Shown: in pieces, positions 39,301 to 55,131 of the stretch
Layout: each line of letters begins with the position of its first letter
Position numbering within the stretch: position 1 is the stretch's first letter
From: Pardosa pseudoannulata
Taxonomy: Eukaryota > Arthropoda > Arachnida > Araneae > Lycosidae
Assembly: GCA_032207245.1 (NCBI GenBank)
Contig: CM063502.1
Coordinates: forward strand, 44,898,691 to 44,962,690
Length of the DNA: 64,000 bases
Direction of reading: 5' to 3'
Notes under the pieces: generated by a model
What the model was told of the DNA's origin: nothing
The model's input: the letters and a program-made list of their open reading frames with translations, nothing else
Database searches by the model: none
Program-made: the position numbers and the translations under genes

Positions 39301-39665
39301 AGGGGAATCTTTCCAGTCATCCTTCCAGCTAAAGCTAATTTGCAAATAGCTACCACGAAAATGAATAACACTTAAAGGCGATAAGCTGCAGTCAACCATG
39401 AGGGAAGGACAACAAATGGATATTTTACAAAGAATATAATTTATCAAACCAAATTTGCTGAGTTGATTTATTCCAAACACAAGTTATGGATATTAATTTT
39501 CATGCTACATATCAATATTTAATATTAATAATATAAATACTTTTGAACTTTTACATTTTTCTTTGAATGTAAACTCCCGCTTTTAGATCTACATTAATGG
39601 ACATTCAGGATCCTTTTTACCATGTCTACAATATAAAGTTCCTTTTAAGCTTCAACGGAAACTCA
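36364..39665. other. Gene-free A+T-rich DNA
   Basis: No gene or recognisable element. A C9 run lies at 37518-37526. Confidence 0.6.
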
Positions 39666-39718
39666 GTATTTTATATTTTGAAATATTTGTGCAGCAAATA
39701 TTTCAAAATATAAAATAC
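39666..39718. repeat. Perfect 24-bp-stem hairpin
   Basis: Arms 39666-39689 (begins GTATTTTATATTTTG) and 39695-39718 (ends AAAATATAAAATAC) are perfectly complementary over 24 bp around a 5-nt loop, TGCAG. The arms are A+T-rich but not simple repeats. Confidence 0.93.
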
Positions 39719-40023
39719 CGAATAATATGAAGTATAAAATGTTCTAGATAGTTATTATGAACTTTGAGAACAGATACACGTTCGAGCCTTTTTATAATAT
39801 ATATAAATGAGCATTTACCGATCCCTGATTTTTCAAAAGTAATTTGTTTCTAATGTCTCATAATCTACATATAGTGTTATAAATTATTTTTTTTTGATTA
39901 TTGACAAGTTAACTAGTTATAGATTTTATAAAAAATCCTCTATATGATTTGCCTTGTACTCAACATTTCAGTTACCGCGTTAGTTCAAGTCTCCATTATG
40001 CTCAAACATCGCGTGGTCTTGAA

Positions 40024-40053
40024 GATTAATATCACGTCTAAGTGATATTAATC
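40024..40053. repeat. Perfect 12-bp-stem hairpin
   Basis: GATTAATATCAC (40024-40035), loop GTCTAA, GTGATATTAATC (40042-40053). Confidence 0.92.
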
Positions 40054-40961
40054 GCCAAAATCCATGGCAGTGAAGAAGTGAATATAACAAATTTAAAAAT
40101 CCTAACCAGTGAATCTGGCGTAGTGTAGTTTCAGCAGTATCACTGAATAAATGCATGAAAAAGAATTACTGAAACTACTAACACGAAACACTAAACATCA
40201 TTTGCATGTCTATTGCGTATTGTGTTATTTGTAAGACACTTATACCCCGACCCAGCAAAAGTCATAGGGGAATTGTGTTATTCGTAAGACAGCTGATTTG
40301 TATAAGCCTCTTAGTTAAATAAAAATTAGATTAAAATTATTCCCAAAGCATTTCAAAATAGAAGATTTGAAGAAAAAAAATATTTTCGTCAACAATAAAA
40401 TGGCTTTATAATATAACTTTTTTAAAAACTCGATAATCTCAACTATTAAAACAATGAGTGTTCTCAAAAATATTCATTGCCTAGAACAGAAAAAATTTAA
40501 ATTTCTGATATATAAGATAAGTAGTTTTATTAATTTACTATTTTTTTCTAGATTTTTTTTCTCCACTGGAGTATTAAAAAAAATCTGAAAGATAAGAATT
40601 TGAAAAATCTAAAAGTAGTTTAAATGAATTAAGATTATTTATGATTTAGACGATTTGTATTATCTATACGTTCTTAATAATCATGATGAAGGTGAGTTTT
40701 ATCTATATCTTCCAAAAATTAAAAAAATACTGTTAAACTTACTTGGCAAACACTGAATTAGAAATTTTCTTAAGTAGGTCATAAATTCTGAGCAGGATAA
40801 ATTTATACTGCTAAAATTACTTGAATATCTACGATCTTCGAAAATATTTTAGAATTATGCAAATTTTAATTCATGTGCCACAATTAAGCATGAGTTAATT
40901 CACTTTTATTGTAAAATATTAATTTTATATCAGATTTTTTTTACTGGAAAATTATGCTAGG

Positions 40962-40987
<26 letters not shown>
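40962..40987. repeat. (TA)n microsatellite
   Basis: A short uninterrupted TA run. Confidence 0.93.
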
Positions 40988-40992
<5 letters not shown>

Positions 40993-41422
40993 CATAACAG
41001 AGGTAAAATAACTATTCTTTTAAAAAAGGAATTAAAGTCTCACTAAAGGGTATATAGTACCTTTCGAGCTTTAAAATCTATATTTTAATCAATATGAGGT
41101 AAAAGATTTGTGTTTAGAATAAAACTTTATTTACGTCATTAAAGATTTTTGACTTGAAATATTATTTATTTTTGTTTAATGTTGCAATGCTTATGTATAA
41201 AAAAGAAAAACACGTACTCCAAGTAGAAAAAGTATCGGATCATCCATAAAATAACTGTAAAAGTTTAAAGTAAATTATAATTTATTATTTTATGTGAAAT
41301 AAGATCTATATTTCATTTATATTTTGAAACTTTTACTAATAGTAATACAAGAAATATATTTTATTTTTTAGAAAGGTAAATGTTTTATTAAATGTTAAAG
41401 TTCCATACATTGTTTAATTTTT

Positions 41423-41976
41423 TATAATTTTACGGTTTTAAATTTACAGAATAAAACAGATATTTTGCTTCTATTTTGCATACAATTTTATATAAATAAT
41501 AGTGTCTAATATAAAGAATTCAAAAATTATTTAGGAAGTCAGTATATTTATAATTTTTATGTAACGGATATTTACTATGTTACATAAAGTAATTTACTTG
41601 AAATTTTTGTTTTTTAAGAGTTATTAAAATACACGTAAAAAATTCATGCTCAAAGGAGAAAAACATTCAGTTTTCTGAAGAACTAAAAAATGCCTGCTAT
41701 AATTTTAAAGTTTTAAATTTACAGAATAAAACAGATACTTCACTCCGATTTCGTATACAATTTTAGTGTCTAATATAAATTATTAATAAATTATTTAGGT
41801 CGCCAGTCTGTTTATAATTTTTATGCAACTGATATTCTTTATGTTACTTAAAATGATTTACTTGAGATGATAAAATTAAAGAATTTTTGTTTTTTGAGAG
41901 TTATTAAAATGTAAAAAATTCATGCTGAAATGAGAAAAATATTCAGTTTTCTGAATAACTAAAAAATGCCTGCTAT
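41423..41976. repeat. 275-bp tandem duplication, 2 copies
   Basis: Copy 1 starts near 41423 and copy 2 near 41698. Shared landmarks are AATTTACAGAATAAAACAGA (41441 and 41716), TAGTGTCTAATATAAA, GAGTTATTAAAAT and ACTAAAAAATGCCTGCTAT. Copies differ at about one base in eight with small indels. Minus-strand frame 41876-42073 over copy 2 is chance. Confidence 0.9.
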
Positions 41977-43332
41977 ATTGAAGATTTTGAGTGCGATACC
42001 ACCTTAAAAAACACATTGAAAAACCTTTTACTCTGTAAAACCAAAGACACTTTTTCCTGAATTCCAGAAACATTAGAAAAAACAGACTATTTCAATGGAA
42101 TAGCTAATATTAAAAAAAACTATCTTAAGTACTAACATCTATTAAGATAAAGTGTACTTTTCAACCGTGAAATACTCACAAAATGGTAGAAAACAATGGT
42201 GTAAAAGGATAAATACCATAGATAAACAAGAAACCCCGCTGGAGAAATTAAAAAAATAGTAGAACACAATAAAATCATTCTCATTGTTTAAGAAATACAT
42301 GCGATATTAATAGTGTTTACTCCTAAATATTAAAGAAATCATGGTTAACCTATGAAATGGAAGTTAATTCATTTAATTACAGTAATTAAGAGTTTTTATG
42401 AAGATTATGCAAAAAGGTTTAGGCACATAGCCAATTTTCAGCTTTAGTTGAAAGATGTTAAGTCTCAAGTCATGTGGTTTAGTAGTTGTCAACATGAAAG
42501 GATTTTAAACATTTTTGTATTAAAAATGCATTTAATTGAGAGTAATTTTTGTACTACAAAAGGATATGATAGTTTAAGTGACAGCATATGTAGATCATTT
42601 CAAATTTGAAAAGATTGCTATAGATCCATTTTCGCTTCTTTTTGAACCTTAATTCATTATGCAGAAAACTCTTACATTTTTCTTCAGAATGAGCTAAATT
42701 AGCCGTGAAGCAAAATAAAATATTATTATTTTAAAGAGAAACAATGGCTGTACGTTTTTTATAAGTACATATAGGAAGTTAACCTTAGATACTTAAAATA
42801 TCTTATATGGTTTTCAATTTAAATAGCAATTTCTGAAGTTTTCGAATGACAAGATTTTTAGCATGTATTTTTGCATAAATAATTTGAACCAAAAGAAAAA
42901 ATATATATACAAAGAGATAGGTAGATAGATAGAGACAGATAGATAAAGATATATGCAAGTAACAATCTACGGTAATATTTCTGAGTATGGTATCAACTTT
43001 TAAACTTAAAAGCATGTTATTATATTGGTATCTCTATGGGGATTGATATTTAGAACAACTTCACTTTTTAGGTAGCGTTATTTATTTTACCAGTTGTGCT
43101 CCCTCAATACTGACAGCCATGACTAACAATAAAGTAAAGAAAAGTATATGACTTATCTCGTGGTTCCAGAGAAACGTTATTGTGGTATTATGTACTAAAA
43201 GAATTCAAATTAGTATTCACAGAAGCACAAATAAAAACAATCAAATCCGGACCAACCTACACTAATATAACTATCTATCTCTCTATCTACTTATTTACCT
43301 ACATCTTTCTCTCCCTCTCACTGAATATTTAT

Positions 43333-43336
<4 letters not shown>
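41977..43336. other. Gene-free A+T-rich DNA
   Basis: No supported feature. A small GATA-rich patch lies near 42915-42950. Confidence 0.6.
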
Positions 43337-43369
<33 letters not shown>

Positions 43370-43405
43370 TATATATAAATATATATCTATATATAAATTT
43401 ATACA

Positions 43406-43451
<46 letters not shown>

Positions 43452-43456
43452 GGTAC

Positions 43457-43499
<43 letters not shown>
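43337..43499. repeat. (TA)n(TG)n composite microsatellite
   Basis: Interrupted TA to about 43460, then TG at 43464-43499. Confidence 0.95.
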
Positions 43500-43504
<5 letters not shown>

Positions 43505-44070
43505 AAAATTTAGCACCTTGCTTTTGCAATCTGGAATTAGTTAGGAATATATTTTAATCACGAACTGAGAATATTTAATAGTGTAATACAGACATAATCA
43601 ATATAAAGAAATAATAAAGAATGGTAGATAATCTTTTCCATTTAAACTTATAAAATTATATGTAATTATACTGACATATAAGAATAAAATACAACCTACA
43701 TGAAAAGTTACATTAGTAGCATCTACAATTATATACTTTAAATTCTAATAAAGACTATACTAGTTTTTATACCACGGCACTGAACAACCTTTTAAAAATA
43801 TAACATTTAAAATGTAAAGTTTTAATATTATGCTGTAAATGTTATTCTTTTAATTGTGTTTCGCTGTTTAGAAATCTCTTAGATCAGATTAGTTCCACAC
43901 ATTTTATCTTATTTTTATGTTGGAATCGAGAATTGAAATTAACATTAAAAGCATTGGAAATTATTTAATATTTATCAACGATACAACATTCATTTGGAAT
44001 TTTAAGTTTAATTTCTTTCAATAAATATACACAATATATTTTAGAGGAATAAAAAAATAAGTAACAACTT
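43500..44070. other. Gene-free A+T-rich DNA
   Basis: No supported feature. Confidence 0.6.
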
Positions 44071-44299
<229 letters not shown>

Positions 44300-44947
44300 C
44301 GCAAGTAATTTGTCTATAAGTTTATAATTATAAGGTTTTACTCTCTTATTTTTTTAAGAACTAGGATTGCAAGAATATTTCCCTGTGTTTCAGATTAATC
44401 TGTATAATAATTACTTTTTTCTACTTTGTACACCCAAATGTCCTTTGAAAATAATCTCCACATTATATCTTGAAGTGGCAAAGTACTTCCTGTTCGTATT
44501 CAAAATTCTGCTTACTTCCTAACAATAAACGTATGTAACATAGATAAATGGTTATCCTGAGATAACTTGTCTATCTGTATAGAAATAAAAACTTATGTGA
44601 TCCTTTTTTTCTCAAAGTAGAATTTCATGTCCCTAGAAAAAGGTTTCTAGGTTTGGGAAATATAGTTTAGAGGAGGAGGACAATGATAAATATATTACAA
44701 GAAAATTTATGTGAGATGTTTAGGTGGTACCGCATTTATTTTGTTTCAAATTGAGCTTTTATTTATAAATACAAAACATTGTTTTATTATACTGAATCTG
44801 CATCTCAAATGTTCGGTACTAGATTTAAGCTTACATCTTTAGAAATATAATTATATTTGCTTAAAAATAAGAATAAAAGTATGTTCATTAAGCATTGTAT
44901 AGATACAAAAGTGTTTCAGGAATAAACTCGATTTTAGTAAAATTGAG

Positions 44948-44978
44948 TTTTTTTTTTTTTTTTTTTTTTTAAAAAAAA
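44948..44978. repeat. T23-A8 homopolymer junction
   Basis: Twenty-three T followed directly by eight A. It could be the relic of a poly(A) tail of a minus-strand retroposon, but no body was recognised on either side. Confidence 0.9.
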
Positions 44979-46186
44979 GAATTTAACATAAACTTAATAT
45001 AATTTCATATATCTATGACGATGTACAAGTTACTGAATATTATAGAATGTAAGTTTTTACATGTTAATTTTACAAATATGAACTTTTCATTATCTTCAGG
45101 AGTCTAGAACTTATTTATTGTTTCAACATTTAATTTAGTTTTTAGTCTTCTGTAAATTTCAAACAAACTATAAAAAATATTTACCGCATGATAAGATACC
45201 TGACGGGTTTAATTTTAAGGTATAAAATTTATGACCAACGTTTAACAAACAAATTTAATACTTGTCAATTTTTTTTTTTTTGTAGTTATTTCATTTTGCC
45301 CATTTTTGCATATTTGTTCTTATGAATATGCGAACTATATTTAATTTACATTAATTCTATACAACATATAATCAAAATAACGAAGTCTAATATCAATATA
45401 TTATTTTCTTTCTAGGAAGAAAAATCATTTTTAGAAATTTTACAGTACAACATATTAAATTTGCTTTAATCCTGGTTTTTAAAATTGAAATATCATGCTA
45501 ATTTATAAACATACATACATTTTCTTCCTTTATTATCAACTAAAGAAGTTATCTATGCTAATAAGTATAAATATGAAACACAATCATATGCAGCACAATC
45601 ATATGACTATAAAAATTAACATCCACCCACTGGCTTATTTATAAATATTAATGTCTAATTAGGAATAGATTTTATTTCACATAACAAAGGGAAATAAATA
45701 ATCAGTAAATATGTTATTTTTCTACACGTATCTTTTTTAGATTATAAAAGTTTGAACAAAAGGTATCTTTTCTAACAGTTTAAAAAAAAACATGTCTCTT
45801 ACATTTTTTTCACACCACGGTATTGAAAGATTTTCCCACGTTGTTTATCGGCAACAATACCCTTCACCTAGATATCATTTGAATTGGAAAAAGATAATAC
45901 TTTATTGTAAATCCTATTTCTTTCATTTTGATATCTCTTTTGGGAAATGTGTGGTGATCACGGCCGCATCACATTCTTCTTTAACCTCTATTTCAAACAA
46001 TGAATTACAAAATGAAATTGATCTTCAAAAGAAATTGTAAAGCATTAAATGGATCTACGTAGTTCTTCACAGTAGTTATATTTTAGAAAATGTTATATAT
46101 TTTACTTATAAAAGAAATATACACTAAAATGTAATATTAAAAAAATCAGCAATATATAAAATGAATAAATAGTCACGAAAGTAATT
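44979..46186. other. Gene-free A+T-rich DNA
   Basis: No supported feature. An 82-codon frame at 45792-46040 has no recognisable motif. Confidence 0.6.
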
Positions 46187-46611
<425 letters not shown>

Positions 46612-47647
46612 CGACATTGATGTTTACCAGAACAATGATTGCTAAATACTTCCGAATGTGTCATATACATTCTGTGTAGTAAATTATTTTTTATTTATGT
46701 AATTCTTTTCCTTGAATTTTATTTAAATATAATCTCCATTATTTTTTAGATTTATTTAATTGTATCAAAAATCTAAATAGTTCTCTATATAATAGTGTAA
46801 TATATATAAATGGATACTATGGGAAAGCTTACCAATATGTATAGAAATAGAAATGTATGCATTTTTTCTTTAAATAAAATTTTATGTTTCTACAAATGGC
46901 TGAAGGCTAGTGTAGGAAATAATTTAGAGGAGAATGAAAACTATTTATAAACTACAAGAAATTGTGAGTTGTTATCAAGTTGATTTTATTTTAAATTGAC
47001 AACAAATATGGGAATACCATACACTGTGTTATTGTCCTGAATTTGCATGCAATACTTTCTTTCCAAACATATATTTTTCTCTTTAAATAAAAAGAAATAG
47101 AAAAATCTCTTTTGAAGTTTCTACTATATAACAGTTTATATTTTATATGTTACTTTAATGTACATTTTAAAAAAGTAAAAATTTTGAAAGTTTGAATGTT
47201 TGTAAAATCAAAATAATGCTTTTTGTAACATTAAATGCTATTTGTTATATACATTTTATATATAAATATATATGTACTATTGAGCTGTGGATTTCAAATA
47301 TTTTTTGTGATATCAATATTATAAAAATTATAGTTAAAAATTAGCAAACTGCTTGAGAGAGCCAATTATTTTAAGTATTTTTTAAATGTGAAGTTTTGGA
47401 AATATTACTTATGTTTTAGTGTGCACATTGATTCTCAAGACTTAAAATATTTATTAAAAGAGTATTTTATGATTGAAATTAGAATAAATTATCTGTTTAT
47501 TTTTGTAACAGAATTTTTACATGTTCTTTAAAAACGATTTAGATTTAAAAATATTTAGTTTGTCTTTTTGAATAGTACATTATTTAAAATACTATAAGAT
47601 ATATATACTGATGGAAAAGATACTTTGACTGCCAGATAACTTTTCAA

Positions 47648-47679
<32 letters not shown>

Positions 47680-48653
47680 CTAAACTTTTATACTAAACCG
47701 AAATATAATACCTGTTTCATTCTGGAAATCAACGATTTTCAAGTATTTGAAACTTAAAAAGATAAAAACTATCTGAGAAAGAAATTTTTAAAATTTAGCC
47801 TTTCTTATGCTATAAAATATATGTTTCGCATATTAATGTTGAGGTATGTTCTCATATTAATGAAAGATAAGATTTGCTTCTATTTTATATAAAAATTAGT
47901 TTTTAATTGATTTAGTTTGTTTTTAATTTCTAAAGCTATTTAGCCAATAGTTGGAATTATTCGCATGGTGTAAGTATTTTATATTTCTTAAAAATATATC
48001 ACTTCATATAAAAAAAGCTTTTCAGAAAGTCAGACCCTTACTTATGGTGTAGTAAAACTTTTAATATATACAGAGCATATCTTTTAAATTTAAAATATGA
48101 TTTTATAAGGCTTTTCAGCTCGAAAGGTATTATGTCACTTTAAAACAAAAAATAATTCCTTGTTTTGAAAAATAAAAAAGGATTTGTTGTAGAGTTAATA
48201 TTATGCTTTTAAATGATGTTGATTATCTTAATGGGGCTACATTTCAAAGTTAGCAATAAAACTCTTAGGATTGATATTTTAAATCTATATTTTATTTTCT
48301 TAGTATTAGACAATAAATCTTTTCTATTGCTAGAAGAAGACTTCAATTTAATATAAATACATTTTTATTTTATTTTCACAAGCTTTGTTCATAGGATACG
48401 TTACTATAGATAGCTCCTTATATTGAATCTGCTTACAACAACAAACACTTAAAGTCACACCTTAAAGTCACAATTAACATCATAATTAAATTTTAACTTT
48501 GATTTAAAATAATTCTTCACAGTTGCGAAACTGCTTAGTTGCAATTCTATACGAGCAAAAATAACTATTATTTATCAATTAAAAATGGAAGTTTTTTATT
48601 ATCATTGTAAATTAGAAAGCATTTTATAAAAATATTAATATATAATTTTTTTT
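46612..48653. other. Gene-free A+T-rich DNA
   Basis: No gene or recognisable element. A short (TA)n run lies at 47648-47673. Confidence 0.6.
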
Positions 48654-48973
48654 AAGTTTATTTATATATGGTAACATATTTTAGAGAAAGGATAGTAAGT
48701 ATTTGATTAAATTTAGAGAGCTAAAATGTATTCTTAAAAGGAATCAATATCTGAAGCATTGAAAATTCATTTCACTTAATTTATAATAATAAGTTTTTTA
48801 TAAAATATTATAAAAGTTTACTTATATATGGTAATATAGTTTAGAGAAAGGATCGTAAACATTTCATTGATTTTTAGAGAGCTAAAATATATTCGTAAAA
48901 GGAATCAATATCTGAAACATTGAAAATACATTTCACTTAATTTATAATAATAAGTTTTTATAAAATATTATTC
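48654..48973. repeat. 160-bp tandem duplication, 2 copies
   Basis: Units start at 48654 and 48814. Each has AAGTTTA at its start, TTTAGAGAAAGGATMGTAA, AAAAGGAATCAATATCTGAA and CATTTCACTTAATTTATAA. Copies are about nine-tenths identical. Confidence 0.93.
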
Positions 48974-49916
48974 GCATGCTGTTTGTTTTAATGCATTTAA
49001 ACACAGTATTAGAAACATATCCTTTCGTTATTACAGCATTAAAAATTTATCATTTTATTTTAACCTTAATTCTCAAAGACAAGAAATATGGATCTTTTTC
49101 AAGACAACGAATTGTTTGTAAAAGAATCGCTTTTACATCCTTTTAATTCTTTTTTTCCCTTTTTGAATGTTTTTTTTTTTTATTTTATTTTTCTCAATCC
49201 ATTCAAATCAAAGTTAAGTGCTTTTCAAGGTTCTTGGATGGTTCCAGAAGACGAGATGTGATGACCTTCTAGTCTTATTCCTGGGGCAAACTTTTCAAAA
49301 AGTAATTGAAATCTTATTTGTGTGTTCTAATTTATTTGTCTATTTCCTTATTTAACAAATACTACTATGTATTTTATTTTATATTATTAAAAATAGAAAT
49401 TTATTTCAGAGAAGACAGGATCAAATTAGTTTTCGCTTTCTTCTTATTTAGTTTTTAAAAAATTATACAGAACAATATTGTAACTGAAAGTGATTGACAA
49501 GTAAATACCAAAAGCTTTTTTGAAAACTGTATTTCAGATAATTAAAAAATATATAAAAAACATTATTGTATATTTTAAAGTTTAAAACTTAATTTTGTAT
49601 TAATTTCACAGCATTCTCGTTCACAGAAATATACACTCTTTCACAGAAATATATTCAAATCATTTTAATAATTATTTTGACCCACTAATAATAATTAAAA
49701 AATATACAACATTAGAAGTTTTTCTAGTAAGTTTCAAAATATTTCTTTGTATAATAGCTAGTATGTATAGTAAATTTCTAAATTTAATCTGTTCAAATGC
49801 TTTAAAACTAGAAATATATATACATTTCAATGTTTTAGAATGTAAAGTTATTGAATTTTTAATTTATTTCGTTTCGTGTATGAATGCTATTCACATATAT
49901 TAATAACTTTTACAGG

Positions 49917-49918
<2 letters not shown>
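48974..49918. other. Gene-free A+T-rich DNA
   Basis: No supported feature. CACAGAAATATA occurs twice close together near 49622-49650. Confidence 0.6.

Positions 49919-49973
<55 letters not shown>
49919..49973. repeat. (TA)n microsatellite
   Basis: An uninterrupted TA run of about 54 bp. Confidence 0.96.
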
Positions 49974-49975
<2 letters not shown>

Positions 49976-51980
49976 CATTCATAAATATTTTATATAACCT
50001 GTTTTTTAGAAAATGCAATTAAAAAGATCTTTCTGTGTTTATACCAAACATTAATCAGATATTTTAAATTAAAAGCAATATATCATTATGGTAAACTAAT
50101 CGATGCAAATACTTCACGGAAGCACCAAATGTCAGTTAAAATGCACTGAAAGATTAAAACGCCCACGGAGCATTTTAAAGCTGAATTTAAACTGTGATTT
50201 CATAACACGCAACTCAGGTAAAATAATTTTATTTTAGATCCCTCGACAGTATAGATTGAGCTAGATTTACCTTAAAAACTGTTATTATATTAAAATATAT
50301 GAAACTGCTATAATTATTCTAATATCATTATTATTATTGGTTTCTGAAAAATTATATGAGATTTTAGTTTCTTTAATTTAATTATGTCATTGATACAAAA
50401 CATATTTTTGAAAAATTCGTAAAGTATTTTTTTTCAAAAATATCAAGAGCAATGTATTTATTGTGCATAATTTTTCACATTATATTTCTGCTATGTTTAG
50501 CAAATTAAATAGTATGTAAGTTCCTCTTAAATTATTCAAATAATTTTAATCACAAAAAACCATGTTTTTGAATAAAATTAGTATTAAAAAAAGTATTTGT
50601 TTTCAAAATGACGAAAGTTGTGCTGTATAATCTTACTCTTTCATATACTTCTTAATACACAAACGCACACACTGAGATGGAAAATGTTACTATGTATTTC
50701 AAATTAGTAATAATGGGGTTTATATGAAGGGAAACAAAATTTTTGAAAGTAAAATATTTCAAATAGGAGTGTAAAAGACTATACTTCCTTCAATAGATCA
50801 CAATGTTTATAAGCTTATGTTAATTTATTGTTTAAGCTACTGGATCTTACACTTGTTTACGAAAGAATGGGAAAGTGATACACTAGTGCAATCCATCATC
50901 CTTACGAACAAGGTAAAGAAAAGCAACAGAAAGTAAAGAAATATTGAAAAATTACTTTTCACAAGAGAACTACATTTTAACTTCTGAAATAGAATCCAGA
51001 AAACAACATTACTTAATATTAATCAGTAAAGATAATAAGTGCATTTAGTAGTTTAGTTTCAGTCAGTTGTAAAGGATATATTAATATCTTCCGTTAGAAG
51101 TAGTTACAAAAAATTGTCTAATATATAAAACCACAGTCATTTTTTTTCTGTATTCTCCTTTCTCGTTCTCATTTTTCATTTCTTTATTTTCCCTTTGTAT
51201 TAACTCCTTATTTTCTGTTACTTTCTTGAAGGAACATTCTTGGCTTTCACTGAAACAGAGATGACTTTAGAGTTGAAAACGAGGATTTAATTTATTAAGT
51301 AACTCGAATCAACTAGAAAATTAATAATAAAATCAAAGTAGTAATGTAATTGCACAGCTTTTAAAAAATATGTAGTTGCGTATAGGTTAAAAATTCTTTT
51401 ATTGTTTGGTATTTAAATTTAATAGAGATTTCATTTAGGAAATTGCTTCAAGACAACACCAGAATAATTTCCCTTTCTATTTCAATGAGTTTAATAGTAT
51501 TAAATGAAACTAAGATTACACAAATAAATAACGTAAACTAGACAATAATTCGTATTAAAATGTTAAGTTGTCTAATTTATAGATATAGTATGTTAATTTT
51601 ATTATTTAATCGTAATTAAATAAGGTTTATATTTATCTATGTTGTAATAATGTAAGATAAATCTCTAGTGGTAACATAAATTAGTATTAGATGTCTTCAT
51701 TAAAAATCTCATATTTACTCGTTTAATTTTGATACCGATCTGCACATCTAAAAAATACATACAAACCCTGACTACAATTTATACTTCTAAAATATTTTTC
51801 TTTGGTTTAGACTAAATCTGATTATAATAACATTGAAATCGATGAATTATCACAAAATTCCTTTTATCTATTTTATTAATGTCGTGGTATTCTTAAAGAG
51901 CTATAAACTTCAAGCATGAATTATTCAGAATACATGACCTGCATTTTTATAAAAGATAAATTTAGGTAGAGGTAATGTTT
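49974..51980. other. Gene-free A+T-rich DNA
   Basis: No supported feature on either strand. Confidence 0.6.
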
Positions 51981-55100
<3,120 letters not shown>

Positions 55101-55131
55101 ATCATAATTTTAATTTAATTAAAATTATGAT
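55101..55131. repeat. Perfect 15-bp-stem palindrome
   Basis: ATCATAATTTTAATT, one T, then AATTAAAATTATGAT. The 1-nt spacer means it would extrude as a cruciform rather than form a stable RNA loop. Confidence 0.92.
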
